Source of the DNA: Bacillus sp. M6-12
Lineage (GTDB): Bacteria > Bacillota > Bacilli > Bacillales > DSM-1321
Length of the DNA stretch: 64,000 nucleotides
Reading direction: 5' to 3'
NCBI RefSeq assembly: GCF_002860285.1
Contig: NZ_PGVF01000015.1
Span: 62,001 to 126,000, forward strand
Part shown: positions 7,350 through 16,805 of the stretch, in pieces
How positions within the stretch are numbered: position 1 is the stretch's first letter
Layout: each line of letters opens with the position of its first letter
The notes under the pieces: model-generated
Seen by the model: the letters and a program-made list of their open reading frames with translations, nothing else
Database searches by the model: none
What the model was told of the DNA's origin: nothing
Translations under genes and position numbers: made by a program

Positions 7350-8864
7350 TTACCTCAGCTTATAAACGCTCCTGTATTTCTCTTCAAGATAGTCGATTAA
7401 ATAATTGGCATTTAGTCCATCCCCAGTAGTATCCAGCAAAATCTCGAGCGGCTGCTTTGTTTTTCCGTACTTGTGGACCTTTTCTGTCAGCCAGTCTTTA
7501 ATCGGCGCTATATTCCCTGCTTTCAATAAATCATCAAAATTCGGAATGTCCTTTATCATAGCAGCCTTGAACTGAGCTGCATACATGTACCCTAGAGCAT
7601 AAGATGGGAAATAGCCAAAGCTGCCGTCTGACCAATGAACATCCTGCAGCACTCCCTGCGCATCATTTTCCGGACGGACTCCTAGATATTCCTCATATTT
7701 TTGATTCCATACGGCCGGCAGATCTCTTACCTGAAGCTCACCATTAATCAAGGCTTTTTCAATTTCGTAACGGACCATAATATGTAGCGGGTATGTCAAT
7801 TCATCTGCCTCAATCCGGATTAATGATGGTCTTGACTCATTGATTGCCCTGTAAAAATCCGTAACATCGACCTGTGCGAATTGGTCCCCTGAGAATGCTT
7901 TAAGGGAATCGTACTGTTTTTCCCAAAAACTGAAATTCCTGCCGACAAAGTTCTCAAAGAAAAGCGATTGTGATTCATGAATTCCCATGGACGTTCCGTC
8001 TGCAAGCGGCGTCCCCGTCAATTCTTTAGCAATATTCTGCTCGTAAACAGCATGGCCGCATTCATGTATTGTTCCAAAAACCGCAGTCCTAAAATCATTT
8101 TCGTCATACTTTGTTGTAATCCTTACATCCCCTGGATTCAGTCCAATGGCAAAAGGATGAACTGTCTCATCGAGCCTCCCCGCTTCAAAATCATATCCAA
8201 GCTCTTTCAGGATTTCGAGGCTGAACTCCCGCTGTTTCTCTTTAGGAAACCTGTTATATAAAAAAGCAGTTTCCGGCTTATTCGAACTATCTGCAATTTG
8301 CTTCACTAATGGTACAATTCTTTCCCGCAGCTTACCAAATACATTATCAAGAATTTCAACCGTCATACCCGGCTCATACATATCCAGTAAAGTGTCATAT
8401 TTGTTATTTTCATATCCCCAATAGGACACAAATTTTTTCATATAAGCAACGATTTGCTCCAAATATGGCTGAAAAAGGCTAAAATCAGATTTTTCCTTTG
8501 CCTCTTCCCAGACAGCCTGAGATTTTGACTGCAGGACAACATATTGTTTATATTCGTCAGCAGGGATTTTCTTGTTTCTTTCATATTCTTTTTTACATTC
8601 CTGAACCAGTTTGTTCGTGATTTTATCCAGCTTGCTGTTAGCTTCCTCATTTGATAGCCTGGCAATATACGAAGCCATTTCTTCACTTGTAGACATGCTG
8701 AAAACCTCGGAGGATAAAATGCCGATTACCTCTGCTCTTTGTTCAATCCCTTTTTTAGGTGCACCCGTCCGCATGTCCCAATACACCAGCCCAAGTGCCT
8801 CATTATAAGCTGACATTTTCTTAACATACTCAGCAAATTCTTTTTTTACCTTCTCAATAGACAC
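7350..8864 (-). CDS. ypwA: Metallocarboxypeptidase, family M32 (YpwA)
   Basis: A 504-residue M32 carboxypeptidase that removes C-terminal residues from peptides using one metal ion. The HExxH site is HECGH (about residue 268), followed by the third-ligand segment GIHESQSLFFEN (about 297). An N-terminal helical region resembles other M32 enzymes in length. The start is a GTG after GGGGGAGTTTTT. B. subtilis has the same gene next to ypvA, matching the order here apart from the small gene between. Confidence 0.94.
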   Translation of the reverse strand: MSIEKVKKEFAEYVKKMSAYNEALGLVYWDMRTGAPKKGIEQRAEVIGILSSEVFSMSTSEEMASYIARLSNEEANSKLDKITNKLVQECKKEYERNKKIPADEYKQYVVLQSKSQAVWEEAKEKSDFSLFQPYLEQIVAYMKKFVSYWGYENNKYDTLLDMYEPGMTVEILDNVFGKLRERIVPLVKQIADSSNKPETAFLYNRFPKEKQREFSLEILKELGYDFEAGRLDETVHPFAIGLNPGDVRITTKYDENDFRTAVFGTIHECGHAVYEQNIAKELTGTPLADGTSMGIHESQSLFFENFVGRNFSFWEKQYDSLKAFSGDQFAQVDVTDFYRAINESRPSLIRIEADELTYPLHIMVRYEIEKALINGELQVRDLPAVWNQKYEEYLGVRPENDAQGVLQDVHWSDGSFGYFPSYALGYMYAAQFKAAMIKDIPNFDDLLKAGNIAPIKDWLTEKVHKYGKTKQPLEILLDTTGDGLNANYLIDYLEEKYRSVYKLR

Positions 8865-9110
8865 AAAAACTCCCCCTATTCTTAGCGTCAGGAGTGCTTC
8901 AATATTCCTGACTTCCCATTAACTGATCCAGCCCGCTCAGCTTCTGATAGGCTATTTTAAAACCTTATTTTTCCTTTCAACCTTTTTCATTTTATCATAA
9001 CAGGCAAAAAATTTATCCATGGTTTATTCGTGAATTTTCATTATTAAAATATTTCTTACTACTTCTATTTCATGTTACGATTAAAAAAATTGTTTAGAGG
9101 AGGAACCAGC

Positions 9111-9257
9111 ATGATCGAATTAGTCGGGAAGTGCAATTGCTGTGAAAGGGCTATTTACTGCAGAGATGGTTTTCTGGACGGAGAAAAGCTTGGCAAAAAC
9201 GGTGAACTGTGCTGTTTCCCTTGCCTGGAAAACATGGAAAATGAAAATAAGGAATAG
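9111..9257 (+). CDS. Cysteine-rich microprotein, 48 aa
   Basis: A short gene with a strong ribosome binding site (AGAGGAGGAACCAGC before ATG at 9111). The protein has six or seven cysteines arranged as CxCC near residues 8-11, C17, CC and C near residues 34-38, which suggests one treble-clef or double-knuckle zinc site. The tail is acidic and Asn-rich. It is encoded on the strand opposite its neighbours ypwA and ypvA and converges on ypvA. I do not recognise a characterised family. Confidence 0.75.
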   Translation: MIELVGKCNCCERAIYCRDGFLDGEKLGKNGELCCFPCLENMENENKE

Positions 9258-9280
9258 CGGGAGATAATTAATTTCTGCAT

Positions 9281-9317
9281 AAAAAGACCCGCACCCCTAA
9301 AAATCAGGGTACAGGTC
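9281..9317 (-). terminator. Intrinsic terminator of ypvA
   Basis: On the minus strand GACCTGTACCCT pairs with AGGGGTGCGGGTC and is followed by TTTTT. The stem is symmetrical enough to help end the opposing small gene too. Confidence 0.8.
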
Positions 9318-9348
9318 ATTACTTCCAAGATTTAAAAATATCTTTGTT

Positions 9349-11262
9349 CTAAACGGTTGGCAGTACAGCCCTCATTTTGGCAGCAGTGTGATCATCCAAT
9401 TCAGCCGGAAGCAAGATATGCACGGCCCCTTCATCCTGAGTCGTACGGATGAGCCGTCCAATACCCTGCCGCAGCCGGAGAAGCATGTATGGCAGATCTA
9501 CTTCTTCAATCGGATTAGCCGCCGATTGTCTTTTCGCTTCAAACACCGGATCATTTGGAGGATATGGAAGTGAAAAGATTATCACATTTTTTAACGACTC
9601 CCCTGGGATGTCCAGCCCTTCCCAGAGATGGTAGGAAAGCAGCACGGAATGCTCCTCTTCCTGAAACCTTCTTACCAGCTCGCTGATTTCCATGTCACCT
9701 TCATAATAAAATGGATACGGTGAACTGCTGTCCGCATTTTCCTTAAACCATTGCAAATCTTCCTTCGAACGAAACAGTATTAATGTCCGCCCTTCATATG
9801 AAGAAATGCTGTTCAGTGCATATTCCAGTTTACTTTCCCTGTCATCCGCCTTAAATTCAGGCAAGTTCATTTGCATAACTTCGTCGTAATCAAAAGGAGA
9901 TTCAACGCTAAAACTCAAATAGTCGTGAATCCCAAGACTGCTTGCGATATAGTCAAAAGACTTATCTTCCGATAGCGTTGCTGACGAAAAAACATATGGA
10001 ATTTTCTTTGAAAATACTTCTTCACCCAATATGTCCTTCACCAGGCGCGGCATGATAACAAGAGTATTCGACTGGGCATGCTGTTCAAACCAGCTAACCG
10101 CTTTATTATCCTTTAAGAAAAGTGACAAAGAATAGCCAAACTGCTCCAAAAACTCCTCAGTTACCTTTAGATCATACTCATTTATTGTGTACATTTCTGC
10201 TTCGAAGACAAGGCTTTCTTCTAATTCTTCCACTTTTCGGTGAAGAAATTTCCCGCTTTTCATCAAAGTTTCTGATGTAAGAATCTTGTGGCGATTGGAC
10301 CCGGTTACAGGCATTGAGTGTTTTTGCAAAAGAGAGAAAAACTCTTCATTCATGTCAATCAAGTCCTCAATGATGTATAACGTTTCATCGCGGACATCGT
10401 TTGCCATCAATCCCTGCAAAACCGCGGATAGCGTGTTGTCAGCAACTTTATAGGTAAGCGCCTTTTGGGCCGAAAACTCCAGGAGATGGCCTTCGTCAAA
10501 AACAACGCAGCTGTGTTCGGGCAGCAGCGGCAGCTGACCTTCTCGTTTTCTGGCATCTTTTGTCCAAATATGCTCCATAAAGAAATCATGTGAGCAAATA
10601 ATCAGATCGGCAGCTTTCCGATAATAATCCCGAGACAATGTCTGGCCGCAGCGATGCCGTTTCTCACAGCTGAAGCAATTTTGGAGCTGATCCCAGCCAA
10701 CCTTCGACCAATCCTCATCATTAACATAAGGATATTCTTTACGATCCCCATAGGGTGTGTACGATGCCATTGAGCTTCCTTCATTAACGAATCCCGGCAG
10801 CTCATCATAAAGGCGGTCGATTGATTCGGAATCTTCATTTGACACAGCATACTCCAGCTTTTTCAAGCACAGGTACTGGTCATGGTATTTTGCAAGGCGA
10901 ACGTCAACCGAGATATCTAAGGCACTCTTGATTTTCGCTATATCTCCTTCTTCCTTGACCAGCTGCTCAATCAAAGTTTCATCCGCACAAGAAATGATGG
11001 CGGGCTTATTTGTATATCGTGCGTAACAGATGGCATAAAGCAGATAAACAAGGGTCTTTCCTGTGCCGACACCTGCTTCGGCAAAGATGACTTGCTTATC
11101 CTTAAAGGCTTTTTCCAGCTGAAAAGCCATAAAGACCTGTTCGTCTCGGAGTTCAAATCCTTTTTCCGGCAGAATATCGTAAAAGACATCGCCAATCCAT
11201 TCGGAGAATTTTTCATAAAAGGAATCCGTTTTTGTGACTGTAAAAGGCAATGTTTGAAGCAT
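9349..11262 (-). CDS. ypvA: ATP-dependent DNA helicase, DinG/XPD-like (YpvA)
   Basis: A 637-residue superfamily 2 helicase of the XPD/DinG group. Walker A is EAGVGTGKTLVYLL (about residues 61-74); the Walker B box is FDEGH (about 255) instead of canonical DEAH; motif VI is RLRQGIGRLIRT (about 599). Cysteines between motifs (C-x2-C... near residues 196-207) resemble the iron-sulphur cluster of XPD-like helicases. It lacks the N-terminal exonuclease of the dinG gene elsewhere in this window. Its role in repair is inferred from the family. Confidence 0.92.
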   Translation of the reverse strand: MLQTLPFTVTKTDSFYEKFSEWIGDVFYDILPEKGFELRDEQVFMAFQLEKAFKDKQVIFAEAGVGTGKTLVYLLYAICYARYTNKPAIISCADETLIEQLVKEEGDIAKIKSALDISVDVRLAKYHDQYLCLKKLEYAVSNEDSESIDRLYDELPGFVNEGSSMASYTPYGDRKEYPYVNDEDWSKVGWDQLQNCFSCEKRHRCGQTLSRDYYRKAADLIICSHDFFMEHIWTKDARKREGQLPLLPEHSCVVFDEGHLLEFSAQKALTYKVADNTLSAVLQGLMANDVRDETLYIIEDLIDMNEEFFSLLQKHSMPVTGSNRHKILTSETLMKSGKFLHRKVEELEESLVFEAEMYTINEYDLKVTEEFLEQFGYSLSLFLKDNKAVSWFEQHAQSNTLVIMPRLVKDILGEEVFSKKIPYVFSSATLSEDKSFDYIASSLGIHDYLSFSVESPFDYDEVMQMNLPEFKADDRESKLEYALNSISSYEGRTLILFRSKEDLQWFKENADSSSPYPFYYEGDMEISELVRRFQEEEHSVLLSYHLWEGLDIPGESLKNVIIFSLPYPPNDPVFEAKRQSAANPIEEVDLPYMLLRLRQGIGRLIRTTQDEGAVHILLPAELDDHTAAKMRAVLPTV

Positions 11263-11358
11263 TCTATTCTCCCCTTTTTATAAAACCCCAATAAATCTCG
11301 GGGGCTAATAACCTTAGGCATAAAATTACATTATTGCTGAATCTCGCTTGATAGTCAA

Positions 11359-11383
11359 GAAAAAACCTTACCAAAGGTAAGGC
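11359..11383 (-). terminator. Intrinsic terminator downstream of the 57-aa gene
   Basis: On the minus strand CCTTACC-TTT-GGTAAGG is followed by TTTTTTCTT, about 80 bp past the stop of the small gene at 11466. Confidence 0.8.
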
Positions 11384-11465
11384 AAGGTTTTATGCATATT
11401 TTTGGCGCCAGGAGAAAACATGCGCTGCTTTATTAGCCGAAATAAGCCTTGAATTTTTCAAAACC

Positions 11466-11639
11466 CTAATCGGGAGTATTCTGCTGTTGAAGCTGGAAGG
11501 ATAATGCCTGAAGCATATTTTTTTCCGCTTCCTTCAGTCCGTCTATCCCTTTATCACAGTTTCCTTCCAGTCTGATTTTTTCATATGAAGTATACAGTGC
11601 CTTAGTAATCATTTCAAAATCCGCCATTCTTGCGTACAT
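11466..11639 (-). CDS. Small hypothetical helical protein, 57 aa
   Basis: A frame too short for most callers, starting at 11639 after GGGAAGGAGCGGTCCT and ending before a clear terminator. The product is soluble and looks alpha-helical (ADFEMITKALYTSYEKI then KEAEKNMLQALSFQLQQQ). It sits where B. subtilis has the small gene yptA, between ypvA and ypsC, but I cannot confirm they are related. Good binding site, stop and terminator together make it likely real. Confidence 0.7.
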   Translation of the reverse strand: MYARMADFEMITKALYTSYEKIRLEGNCDKGIDGLKEAEKNMLQALSFQLQQQNTPD

Positions 11640-11711
11640 AGGACCGCTCCTTCCCGATAAAAAAAGATAATCTCATTTTATGCAGGATCTGAGGACTGTA
11701 TACATACAATA

Positions 11712-12848
11712 TTATTTTCTCGGCGGCCTTGGCCCGAAAAACTGGTGGTAATCGGTTCGGATGAAGCCATTGAACAGCTTGCGCTTTTTTGTGGCTTGCT
11801 TTCCATAAAATTTTTCAAAATCAGGGTGGGAGGTTATGATATAAACCGACCATGTATCAAGCTTTTCAAACGCTATTCCCATTTGGCGATACATGTGTTC
11901 AACAGCTTGTTTTTCGCCGAGACGTTCTCCATAAGGCGGATTTCCGACAATGACACCGTATTCCTTTCTGGATGTCACATCGCTGACTTGCATTTGCTTA
12001 AATTGCAGCAGGTCCCCAAGGCCGGCTTCAATACTATTGTTCTTTGCAATTTCGACCATTTTATGGTCTATATCGTAACCGGCAATATCCAGCGGCTGGT
12101 CGTAATTTGCAAGATCCTCAGCCTCGATACGCACTTCATCCCATACCTTTCGACTCATCCATTTCCATTTTTCCGACGCAAACTCGCGATTGAATCCAGG
12201 AGCTATATTTTGTCCGATCAGCGCTGCTTCAATCGGTATTGTTCCTGAACCGCAGAACGGATCGATAAAAGGGCGGTCCGGATGCCAGTTTGTCAGCATG
12301 ATAAGTGCCGCCGCCAGTGTTTCTTTTAATGGAGCTTCCCCTTGTCCAGTCCGGTAGCCGCGTTTATGCAGCCCTGCTCCGCTGGTGTCTATGGTTAGGG
12401 TTACTGTATCCTTTAGGATAGCGACCTCAATTTTATACAAAGCACCTGTTTCTTCAAACCAGCTGTCACGTCTATACTGCTTTTTTAACCGGTCTACAAT
12501 GGCTTTTTTAACTATTGCCTGGCAGTCAGGGACAGAATAAAGCGTTGATTTTACTGATTTCCCTGAAACAGGGAATTCCGCATCCTCCGGTAAATATCTT
12601 TCCCAATCCAGAGCCTTTGTTTTTTCAAAGAGTTCGTCAAATGTTTTTGCCTTAAACTCACCGACCTTAATTTTCACACGGTCTGCAGTCCTTAACCAGA
12701 GATTTGACTTTGCGATGGCTTGCTCGTCACCTTTAAAGCTGATTCTTCCATTCTCTACTTCACATTCATAGCCCAGTTTTCTGACCTCGCCTGCAACGAT
12801 GGACTCAAGTCCCATTGCTGAAGTTGCGATTAAATCATATGTTTTCAA
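11712..12848 (-). CDS. ypsC: THUMP-domain RNA N2-guanine methyltransferase (YpsC, RlmL-N-terminal-like)
   Basis: A 378-residue class I SAM-dependent RNA methyltransferase. An N-terminal ferredoxin-like and THUMP RNA-binding region (about residues 1-160) is followed by the Rossmann domain with DPFCGSGTIPIEAAL (SAM site, about 196) and the catalytic NPPYGER motif (about 309), typical of N2-guanine methylation of 23S rRNA. The start is TTG, six bases after an AGGGTGA site, and aligns with the B. subtilis YpsC start. It follows the GGDEF/EAL gene by 9 bp and may be co-transcribed with it. Confidence 0.92.
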   Translation of the reverse strand: MKTYDLIATSAMGLESIVAGEVRKLGYECEVENGRISFKGDEQAIAKSNLWLRTADRVKIKVGEFKAKTFDELFEKTKALDWERYLPEDAEFPVSGKSVKSTLYSVPDCQAIVKKAIVDRLKKQYRRDSWFEETGALYKIEVAILKDTVTLTIDTSGAGLHKRGYRTGQGEAPLKETLAAALIMLTNWHPDRPFIDPFCGSGTIPIEAALIGQNIAPGFNREFASEKWKWMSRKVWDEVRIEAEDLANYDQPLDIAGYDIDHKMVEIAKNNSIEAGLGDLLQFKQMQVSDVTSRKEYGVIVGNPPYGERLGEKQAVEHMYRQMGIAFEKLDTWSVYIITSHPDFEKFYGKQATKKRKLFNGFIRTDYHQFFGPRPPRK

Positions 12849-12857
12849 TCAATCACC

Positions 12858-14933
12858 CTATTTCATTATTGCTTGTGGATCCCAAGTTTCTAAAAATACT
12901 AATAAATCATCCCAACATAATGGCTTTGTAATATAAAACCCCTGAATTATATTACATTTTTCCCTGGCCAGAAATTTCAAATGCTTTTCCTGTTCTACCC
13001 CTTCAGCTACTACAACTAAATTCAGAGTATGCGCCATGGTAATGATAGCTTGAACAATTGATGCATCTTCCTTGTATGCCGACAGCTTCTTTATAAAGCT
13101 CTGATCAATTTTCAATGAATCAATCGGAAGTCTGTGCAAATAGCTCAACGATGAGTACCCAGTTCCAAAATCATCAATCGATAGCTTTATTCCCATTTGC
13201 TTTAGCTTGACCAGTTTGTTGTTCGCTTCAGGGGCATTTGGCATAATGATGCTTTCCGTAAGCTCCAGATCTACGCAATGCGGAAAGATGTTGGTATGCT
13301 GGATAATCTTCGTGAGATTTTTCACGAAATCATCCTGATTAAAATGGATTCCGGAAATGTTAATACTGACTTTAAGGCCAGTATACCCGACAATATGAAG
13401 CTTTTTAATATCATCGCAGGCTTGCCTGATCACCCATTCGCTAATAGGTACGATTAATCCAGTCTCCTCAGCAATCGGGATGAAATCAGCAGGTGATATC
13501 AGGCCGAGTTCCGGAGAATTCCAGCGAAGCAATGCTTCTACTCCTTCAACCTGCCCATTAGCCACATTTACAAGGGGATGATATTGCAAAAAAAGCTCCT
13601 TTTTTTCAACTGCTTTCCGGAGGCGGTTTTCAAGTACCATTTGCCTTGTTTCATTTTCAATTTGCAAACCTGTATGATAAAGCTCAAAATTATTCTTACC
13701 GTTTGCTTTAGCCTGGTACATGGCGCGGTCAGCGTGTTTAATAAGTGAATCAATGTCTTCGCCATCAAAAGGATAAAGGCCTACCCCAATACTTGTCGAG
13801 GTATAAACCTCCTGCTCGTGCAGTAGAAAGGGCTGTTGAAACGAATTTATTATGTCCTTGCATACTGAAACCGCTTCTCTCGGATGCTTTATGTTTGGCA
13901 ATACAATCACAAATTCATCTCCCCCAAGGCGAGCGATAATATCTTTGTTCTTCAGCAGGCCTTTTAAACGGGAATATACCTTTTTTAAAAGTAAGTCACC
14001 ATAATTATGCCCTAATGTATCGTTTATAAGCTTGAATCTGTCCAAATCCAAAAATAAAACAGCCAATAATTGATTATACTTCTTGGCGGTAATCAGTAAA
14101 CGTTCGAGCCTTTTATACAGCAGGTATCTATTCGCGGCACCGGTAAGCACATCATAATGCGCTAGCTTGCGAAGCTTTTCCTCAGCCTGTTTTTGGTCAG
14201 AAATATCCGCAAAAACAGCGACATAGTTCGTCAGGGTACCCTCATCATCCAATATGGAACTGATTGTCAGCCATTCGGGGAATACCTCGCCGCTTTTACG
14301 CTTATTCCAAATTTCGCCCCTCCAACGCCGTTTTTCACCTATTTCCCGCCACATATCCCGGTAAAACTGGTCATTATGAAGGCCCGATTGAAGCATATTG
14401 GGTGTTTTGCCAATCACTTCTTCCTCAGTATAACCTGTTACAATTTGAAATGCAGGATTTACCGACAGAATTCTGCCTTTAGCATCAGTGAAGAGAATTC
14501 CTTCACTAATATTTTCAAAAATTTTGTCAGCCAAACGCAATTCTTTTTCGGATTTTTTTTGAGGTGATATATCTTCAAAAATTACGAGAAAAAAAACATT
14601 ATGTAAATCTTTGTCAATTTTTCGGATCTTCATTCTATCTGTATATATTTCTCCATTTTTGCGTACCTTCTCGGTTTCGCCGCTCCATTTATTAATCTTT
14701 ACAATCTTGTTCCAAATGCTGCTGTATTCCTGATGAAAGTAAAAAAGCCTTTGAAAATGAATACCTGCGAGTTCTTTTCCGGAATAGCCCGTAATTTTCT
14801 CTGCAGAGCTATTACTATCAACAATTTCACCTGTATCATTTAAGACCAGGACACCCTCTTGCATATGATCATAAACCAGTTCAGCTAAAGAGTACTGATC
14901 TCCAAGTCCTAAAAATGAATGATTTCCAACCAC
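12858..14933 (-). CDS. PAS-PAS-GGDEF-EAL cyclic-di-GMP turnover protein
   Basis: A soluble 691-residue protein: two PAS domains with PAC segments (about residues 10-125 and 130-250), GGDEF (about 260-420) and EAL (about 430-690). The cyclase loop RLGGDEF is intact; the upstream inhibitory RxxD position reads KNKD, so product inhibition is probably lost. The EAL side keeps EALLRW, LTES, DDFGTGYSS and AEGVE, so phosphodiesterase activity looks possible. The GTG at 14933 follows TGGGGG at good spacing; ATG at 14951 is possible but lacks a site. An extended -10 promoter lies at 14973-14980. It is not in the B. subtilis version of this locus. Confidence 0.9.
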   Translation of the reverse strand: MVGNHSFLGLGDQYSLAELVYDHMQEGVLVLNDTGEIVDSNSSAEKITGYSGKELAGIHFQRLFYFHQEYSSIWNKIVKINKWSGETEKVRKNGEIYTDRMKIRKIDKDLHNVFFLVIFEDISPQKKSEKELRLADKIFENISEGILFTDAKGRILSVNPAFQIVTGYTEEEVIGKTPNMLQSGLHNDQFYRDMWREIGEKRRWRGEIWNKRKSGEVFPEWLTISSILDDEGTLTNYVAVFADISDQKQAEEKLRKLAHYDVLTGAANRYLLYKRLERLLITAKKYNQLLAVLFLDLDRFKLINDTLGHNYGDLLLKKVYSRLKGLLKNKDIIARLGGDEFVIVLPNIKHPREAVSVCKDIINSFQQPFLLHEQEVYTSTSIGVGLYPFDGEDIDSLIKHADRAMYQAKANGKNNFELYHTGLQIENETRQMVLENRLRKAVEKKELFLQYHPLVNVANGQVEGVEALLRWNSPELGLISPADFIPIAEETGLIVPISEWVIRQACDDIKKLHIVGYTGLKVSINISGIHFNQDDFVKNLTKIIQHTNIFPHCVDLELTESIIMPNAPEANNKLVKLKQMGIKLSIDDFGTGYSSLSYLHRLPIDSLKIDQSFIKKLSAYKEDASIVQAIITMAHTLNLVVVAEGVEQEKHLKFLAREKCNIIQGFYITKPLCWDDLLVFLETWDPQAIMK

Positions 14934-15235
14934 CGATGCATTCCCCCACATCAAAACTGTGTACCCTCAAACATTATACCAATAATGAAAATGTATTTTA
15001 TTTATTATATATGTACGTTTTTCAAATTATCGGGACGATTTTCATAAAAATGTCGATATTCGTTTAAAAGGGTTGGGGGAATGTTGTTTTTGGAACAAAT
15101 GCAATTTAGGTGCAGCTAAAACCATAGGGATGCAGGAATAGTAAAAAAACCTGCAGCTTCTAAATCTTATCCGCTAAAGGTGAGGAGCACTTCATGACAC
15201 TTGTCTTTCATTGCACTTTCCTTCTATTGCTCCTA
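14934..15235. other. Intergenic stretch between the GGDEF/EAL gene and rnpB
   Basis: About 300 bp without a supported gene. It contains an extended -10 promoter for the GGDEF/EAL gene (minus-strand TGGTATAAT, 14973-14980) and otherwise AT-rich sequence. I see no further structured RNA or coding signal. Confidence 0.6.
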
Positions 15236-15269
15236 TAAAAAAAATAAACCTGCCAATTAAGCTGACAGG
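15236..15269 (-). terminator. Terminator of RNase P RNA gene
   Basis: On the minus strand CCTGTCA-GCTTAAT-TGGCAGG is followed by TTTATTTTTTTT, about 35 bp past the 3' end of rnpB. Confidence 0.85.
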
Positions 15270-15302
15270 GTTTATTATAAGGCAATTATCTTCAATTATA
15301 AA

Positions 15303-15713
15303 TGTGTTTGTTAACGTTCTGTAAGCCATGTTTTGTACCATTGTACTGCAAACGATTGCTCATCTCGTACTCAGGTGGTAATCATCTATCTACAGGCATA
15401 ATATATGCCTGTCTTTCTCCTCGTTCATTTCCAAGGAAGAAAGTGCCCCTACCAAAATTTGGGTTTCTCGCTCGTGGGGTTTACCTCGTTCCACCCTTTC
15501 CATTTCTGGAAAGGCTCCGTCACTGTGGCACTTTTATAGGTATTCATGCCATATTCATAATGAACTTAGGCATTTTCCCGGCCGTCAGCATCAAATGCTG
15601 CCCTGGCTTATTTTTTCGCCAGGCACGAACACTACAGGCATCTCAGCCTGTGCGAGCATGGACTTTCCTCTACAGCGTAAACGCTGCAGCAATTACCCAA
15701 ACGTTAAACACAA
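15303..15713 (-). ncRNA. rnpB: RNase P RNA, Bacillus type B
   Basis: Read on the minus strand, the segment carries hallmark conserved blocks of bacterial RNase P RNA in order: GAGGAAAGTCCATGCTCGCAC, the AGTGCCACAGTGACG block, the GGTAAACCCC...GAGCGAGAAACCCAAATTT block, GGTAGGGG, AGATAGATGATTACC, and the 3' ACAAAACATGGCTTACAGAACG block. About 411 nt long, the usual type B size. It lies between ypsC (with the GGDEF gene inserted) and gpsB, as in B. subtilis. Ends are estimated from sequence similarity and could be off by a few bases. Confidence 0.97.
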
Positions 15714-15772
15714 CATAATTGATTATATAGGACAATCGCTAAACGTGCAATGGTAAATAAGGCCAGCACCCA

Positions 15773-16084
15773 TTAATCAAAAAGCTTGTTTCCGAAAACG
15801 TGTTTTTCCAAATTCGACAGCCTTTTAAGTATGTCAAAGTTTGTTGTTCCAGGCGCTGCACCGGGAGTCTGCTGGACCTGGCGTCTGGATACATCATCTG
15901 ACTGCTTCCTCAAGCGAAGGTTTTCCTGCCTGAGATCTTCAATTTCCTGATGGAACACTTCATAATCTTTTATTATCAGATCTAAAAATTGATCCACATC
16001 TTCCTGTTTATAGCCTCGCATCGCTGTTTTAAAATCTTTTTCAAGAATATCTTTTGCAGTTAATTTTATCTTATCAGATAGCAT
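15773..16084 (-). CDS. gpsB: Cell cycle protein GpsB (DivIVA family)
   Basis: A 103-residue coiled-coil cytoplasmic adaptor that shuttles PBP1 (ponA product) between septum and side wall. The N-terminal DivIVA-like membrane-binding domain contains the [17 protein letters not shown] motif (about 19-35); a coiled coil follows (about 38-70) and the conserved C-terminal [16 protein letters not shown] ends the protein. The start at 16084 follows GAGGTGGGTCTT and matches the B. subtilis N-terminus; the GTG nine bases earlier overlaps that site. Its client PBP1A is encoded in the same window at 27935. Confidence 0.95.
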   Translation of the reverse strand: MLSDKIKLTAKDILEKDFKTAMRGYKQEDVDQFLDLIIKDYEVFHQEIEDLRQENLRLRKQSDDVSRRQVQQTPGAAPGTTNFDILKRLSNLEKHVFGNKLFD

Positions 16085-16179
16085 AAGACCCACCTCAATA
16101 CTTTCGCCAAACGTCTTTTCTTATATTTTTTCAAAAAGCGGGGAATTTGTCAACGAATGATACGGAAAACATTTTAGTA

Positions 16180-16734
16180 TTAGTTCCAATCATCATGAGA
16201 TTGATCTTCAATTACCTGCTGGAGATCATCAAACGTGATCTGAAAAACATGATATTCGCCTGATTCACTTAGTCTTTTTGCGTCCTTATAGACATATTTG
16301 GGCGAGCCGTCCTTTTCTTCATCATAGACAATCAGCATACCATCGCTTTTTTGAAGCATGAACATACTTTTCGTCCGTAATTGGGCCGGACCTTCATATG
16401 GCTTTTTAGATATGGAATCGACAAAATCGGCCTGAGCAAGCACACTTTCATAATATTCTCGATTATGCTCTTTCCAGGATTCTTCCTGGTTCAAATAAGG
16501 AGTCAGAACTGCCAGCTGCAGCTGGCTGTATTCCTCTTTCAGTTCCAGAACCATCTCCGCTCCCCATAGCTCTGCACCTAACTGTCCATTGATAATAACC
16601 CATTCCAGGCCTTCCTCGGCAAATAAAGCAATTCGCTGTTTTATTGCGCTTTGAATATATTTTACCCCTGGATGATCATTTTTAAAAATGCCTAATTCAA
16701 AAGGTTTGTAGCCCGTCAAGTATAGAACCTTCAT
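16180..16734 (-). CDS. ypsA: SLOG-family protein YpsA (DUF1273)
   Basis: A 184-residue protein of the YpsA/DUF1273 group in the SLOG (SMF/DprA-LOG) Rossmann-like superfamily. The N-terminal [15 protein letters not shown] and the central [15 protein letters not shown] segment (about 62-77) are typical nucleotide-fold motifs. YpsA affects cell division in firmicutes and binds a nucleotide-like ligand in related folds; the exact role is unsettled. It is adjacent to gpsB, the usual arrangement. Confidence 0.92.
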   Translation of the reverse strand: MKVLYLTGYKPFELGIFKNDHPGVKYIQSAIKQRIALFAEEGLEWVIINGQLGAELWGAEMVLELKEEYSQLQLAVLTPYLNQEESWKEHNREYYESVLAQADFVDSISKKPYEGPAQLRTKSMFMLQKSDGMLIVYDEEKDGSPKYVYKDAKRLSESGEYHVFQITFDDLQQVIEDQSHDDWN

Positions 16735-16765
16735 CGAAAACTACATCCCTTTCTTTTAATATTAT

Positions 16766-16798
16766 GTAAAAGAGCAAGGGCTGGAGATCCGCCCTTGC
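16766..16798 (-). terminator. Terminator of the cotD-like gene
   Basis: On the minus strand GCAAGGGC-GGATCTCCA-GCCCTTGC is followed by TCTTTTA, just past the cotD stop. Confidence 0.8.
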
Positions 16799-16805
16799 AT
16801 CTTAT

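Noticed and set aside
15302..15718. 138-aa frame on the plus strand
   Set aside because: It is the antisense of the RNase P RNA gene; conserved rnpB blocks explain the sequence fully.
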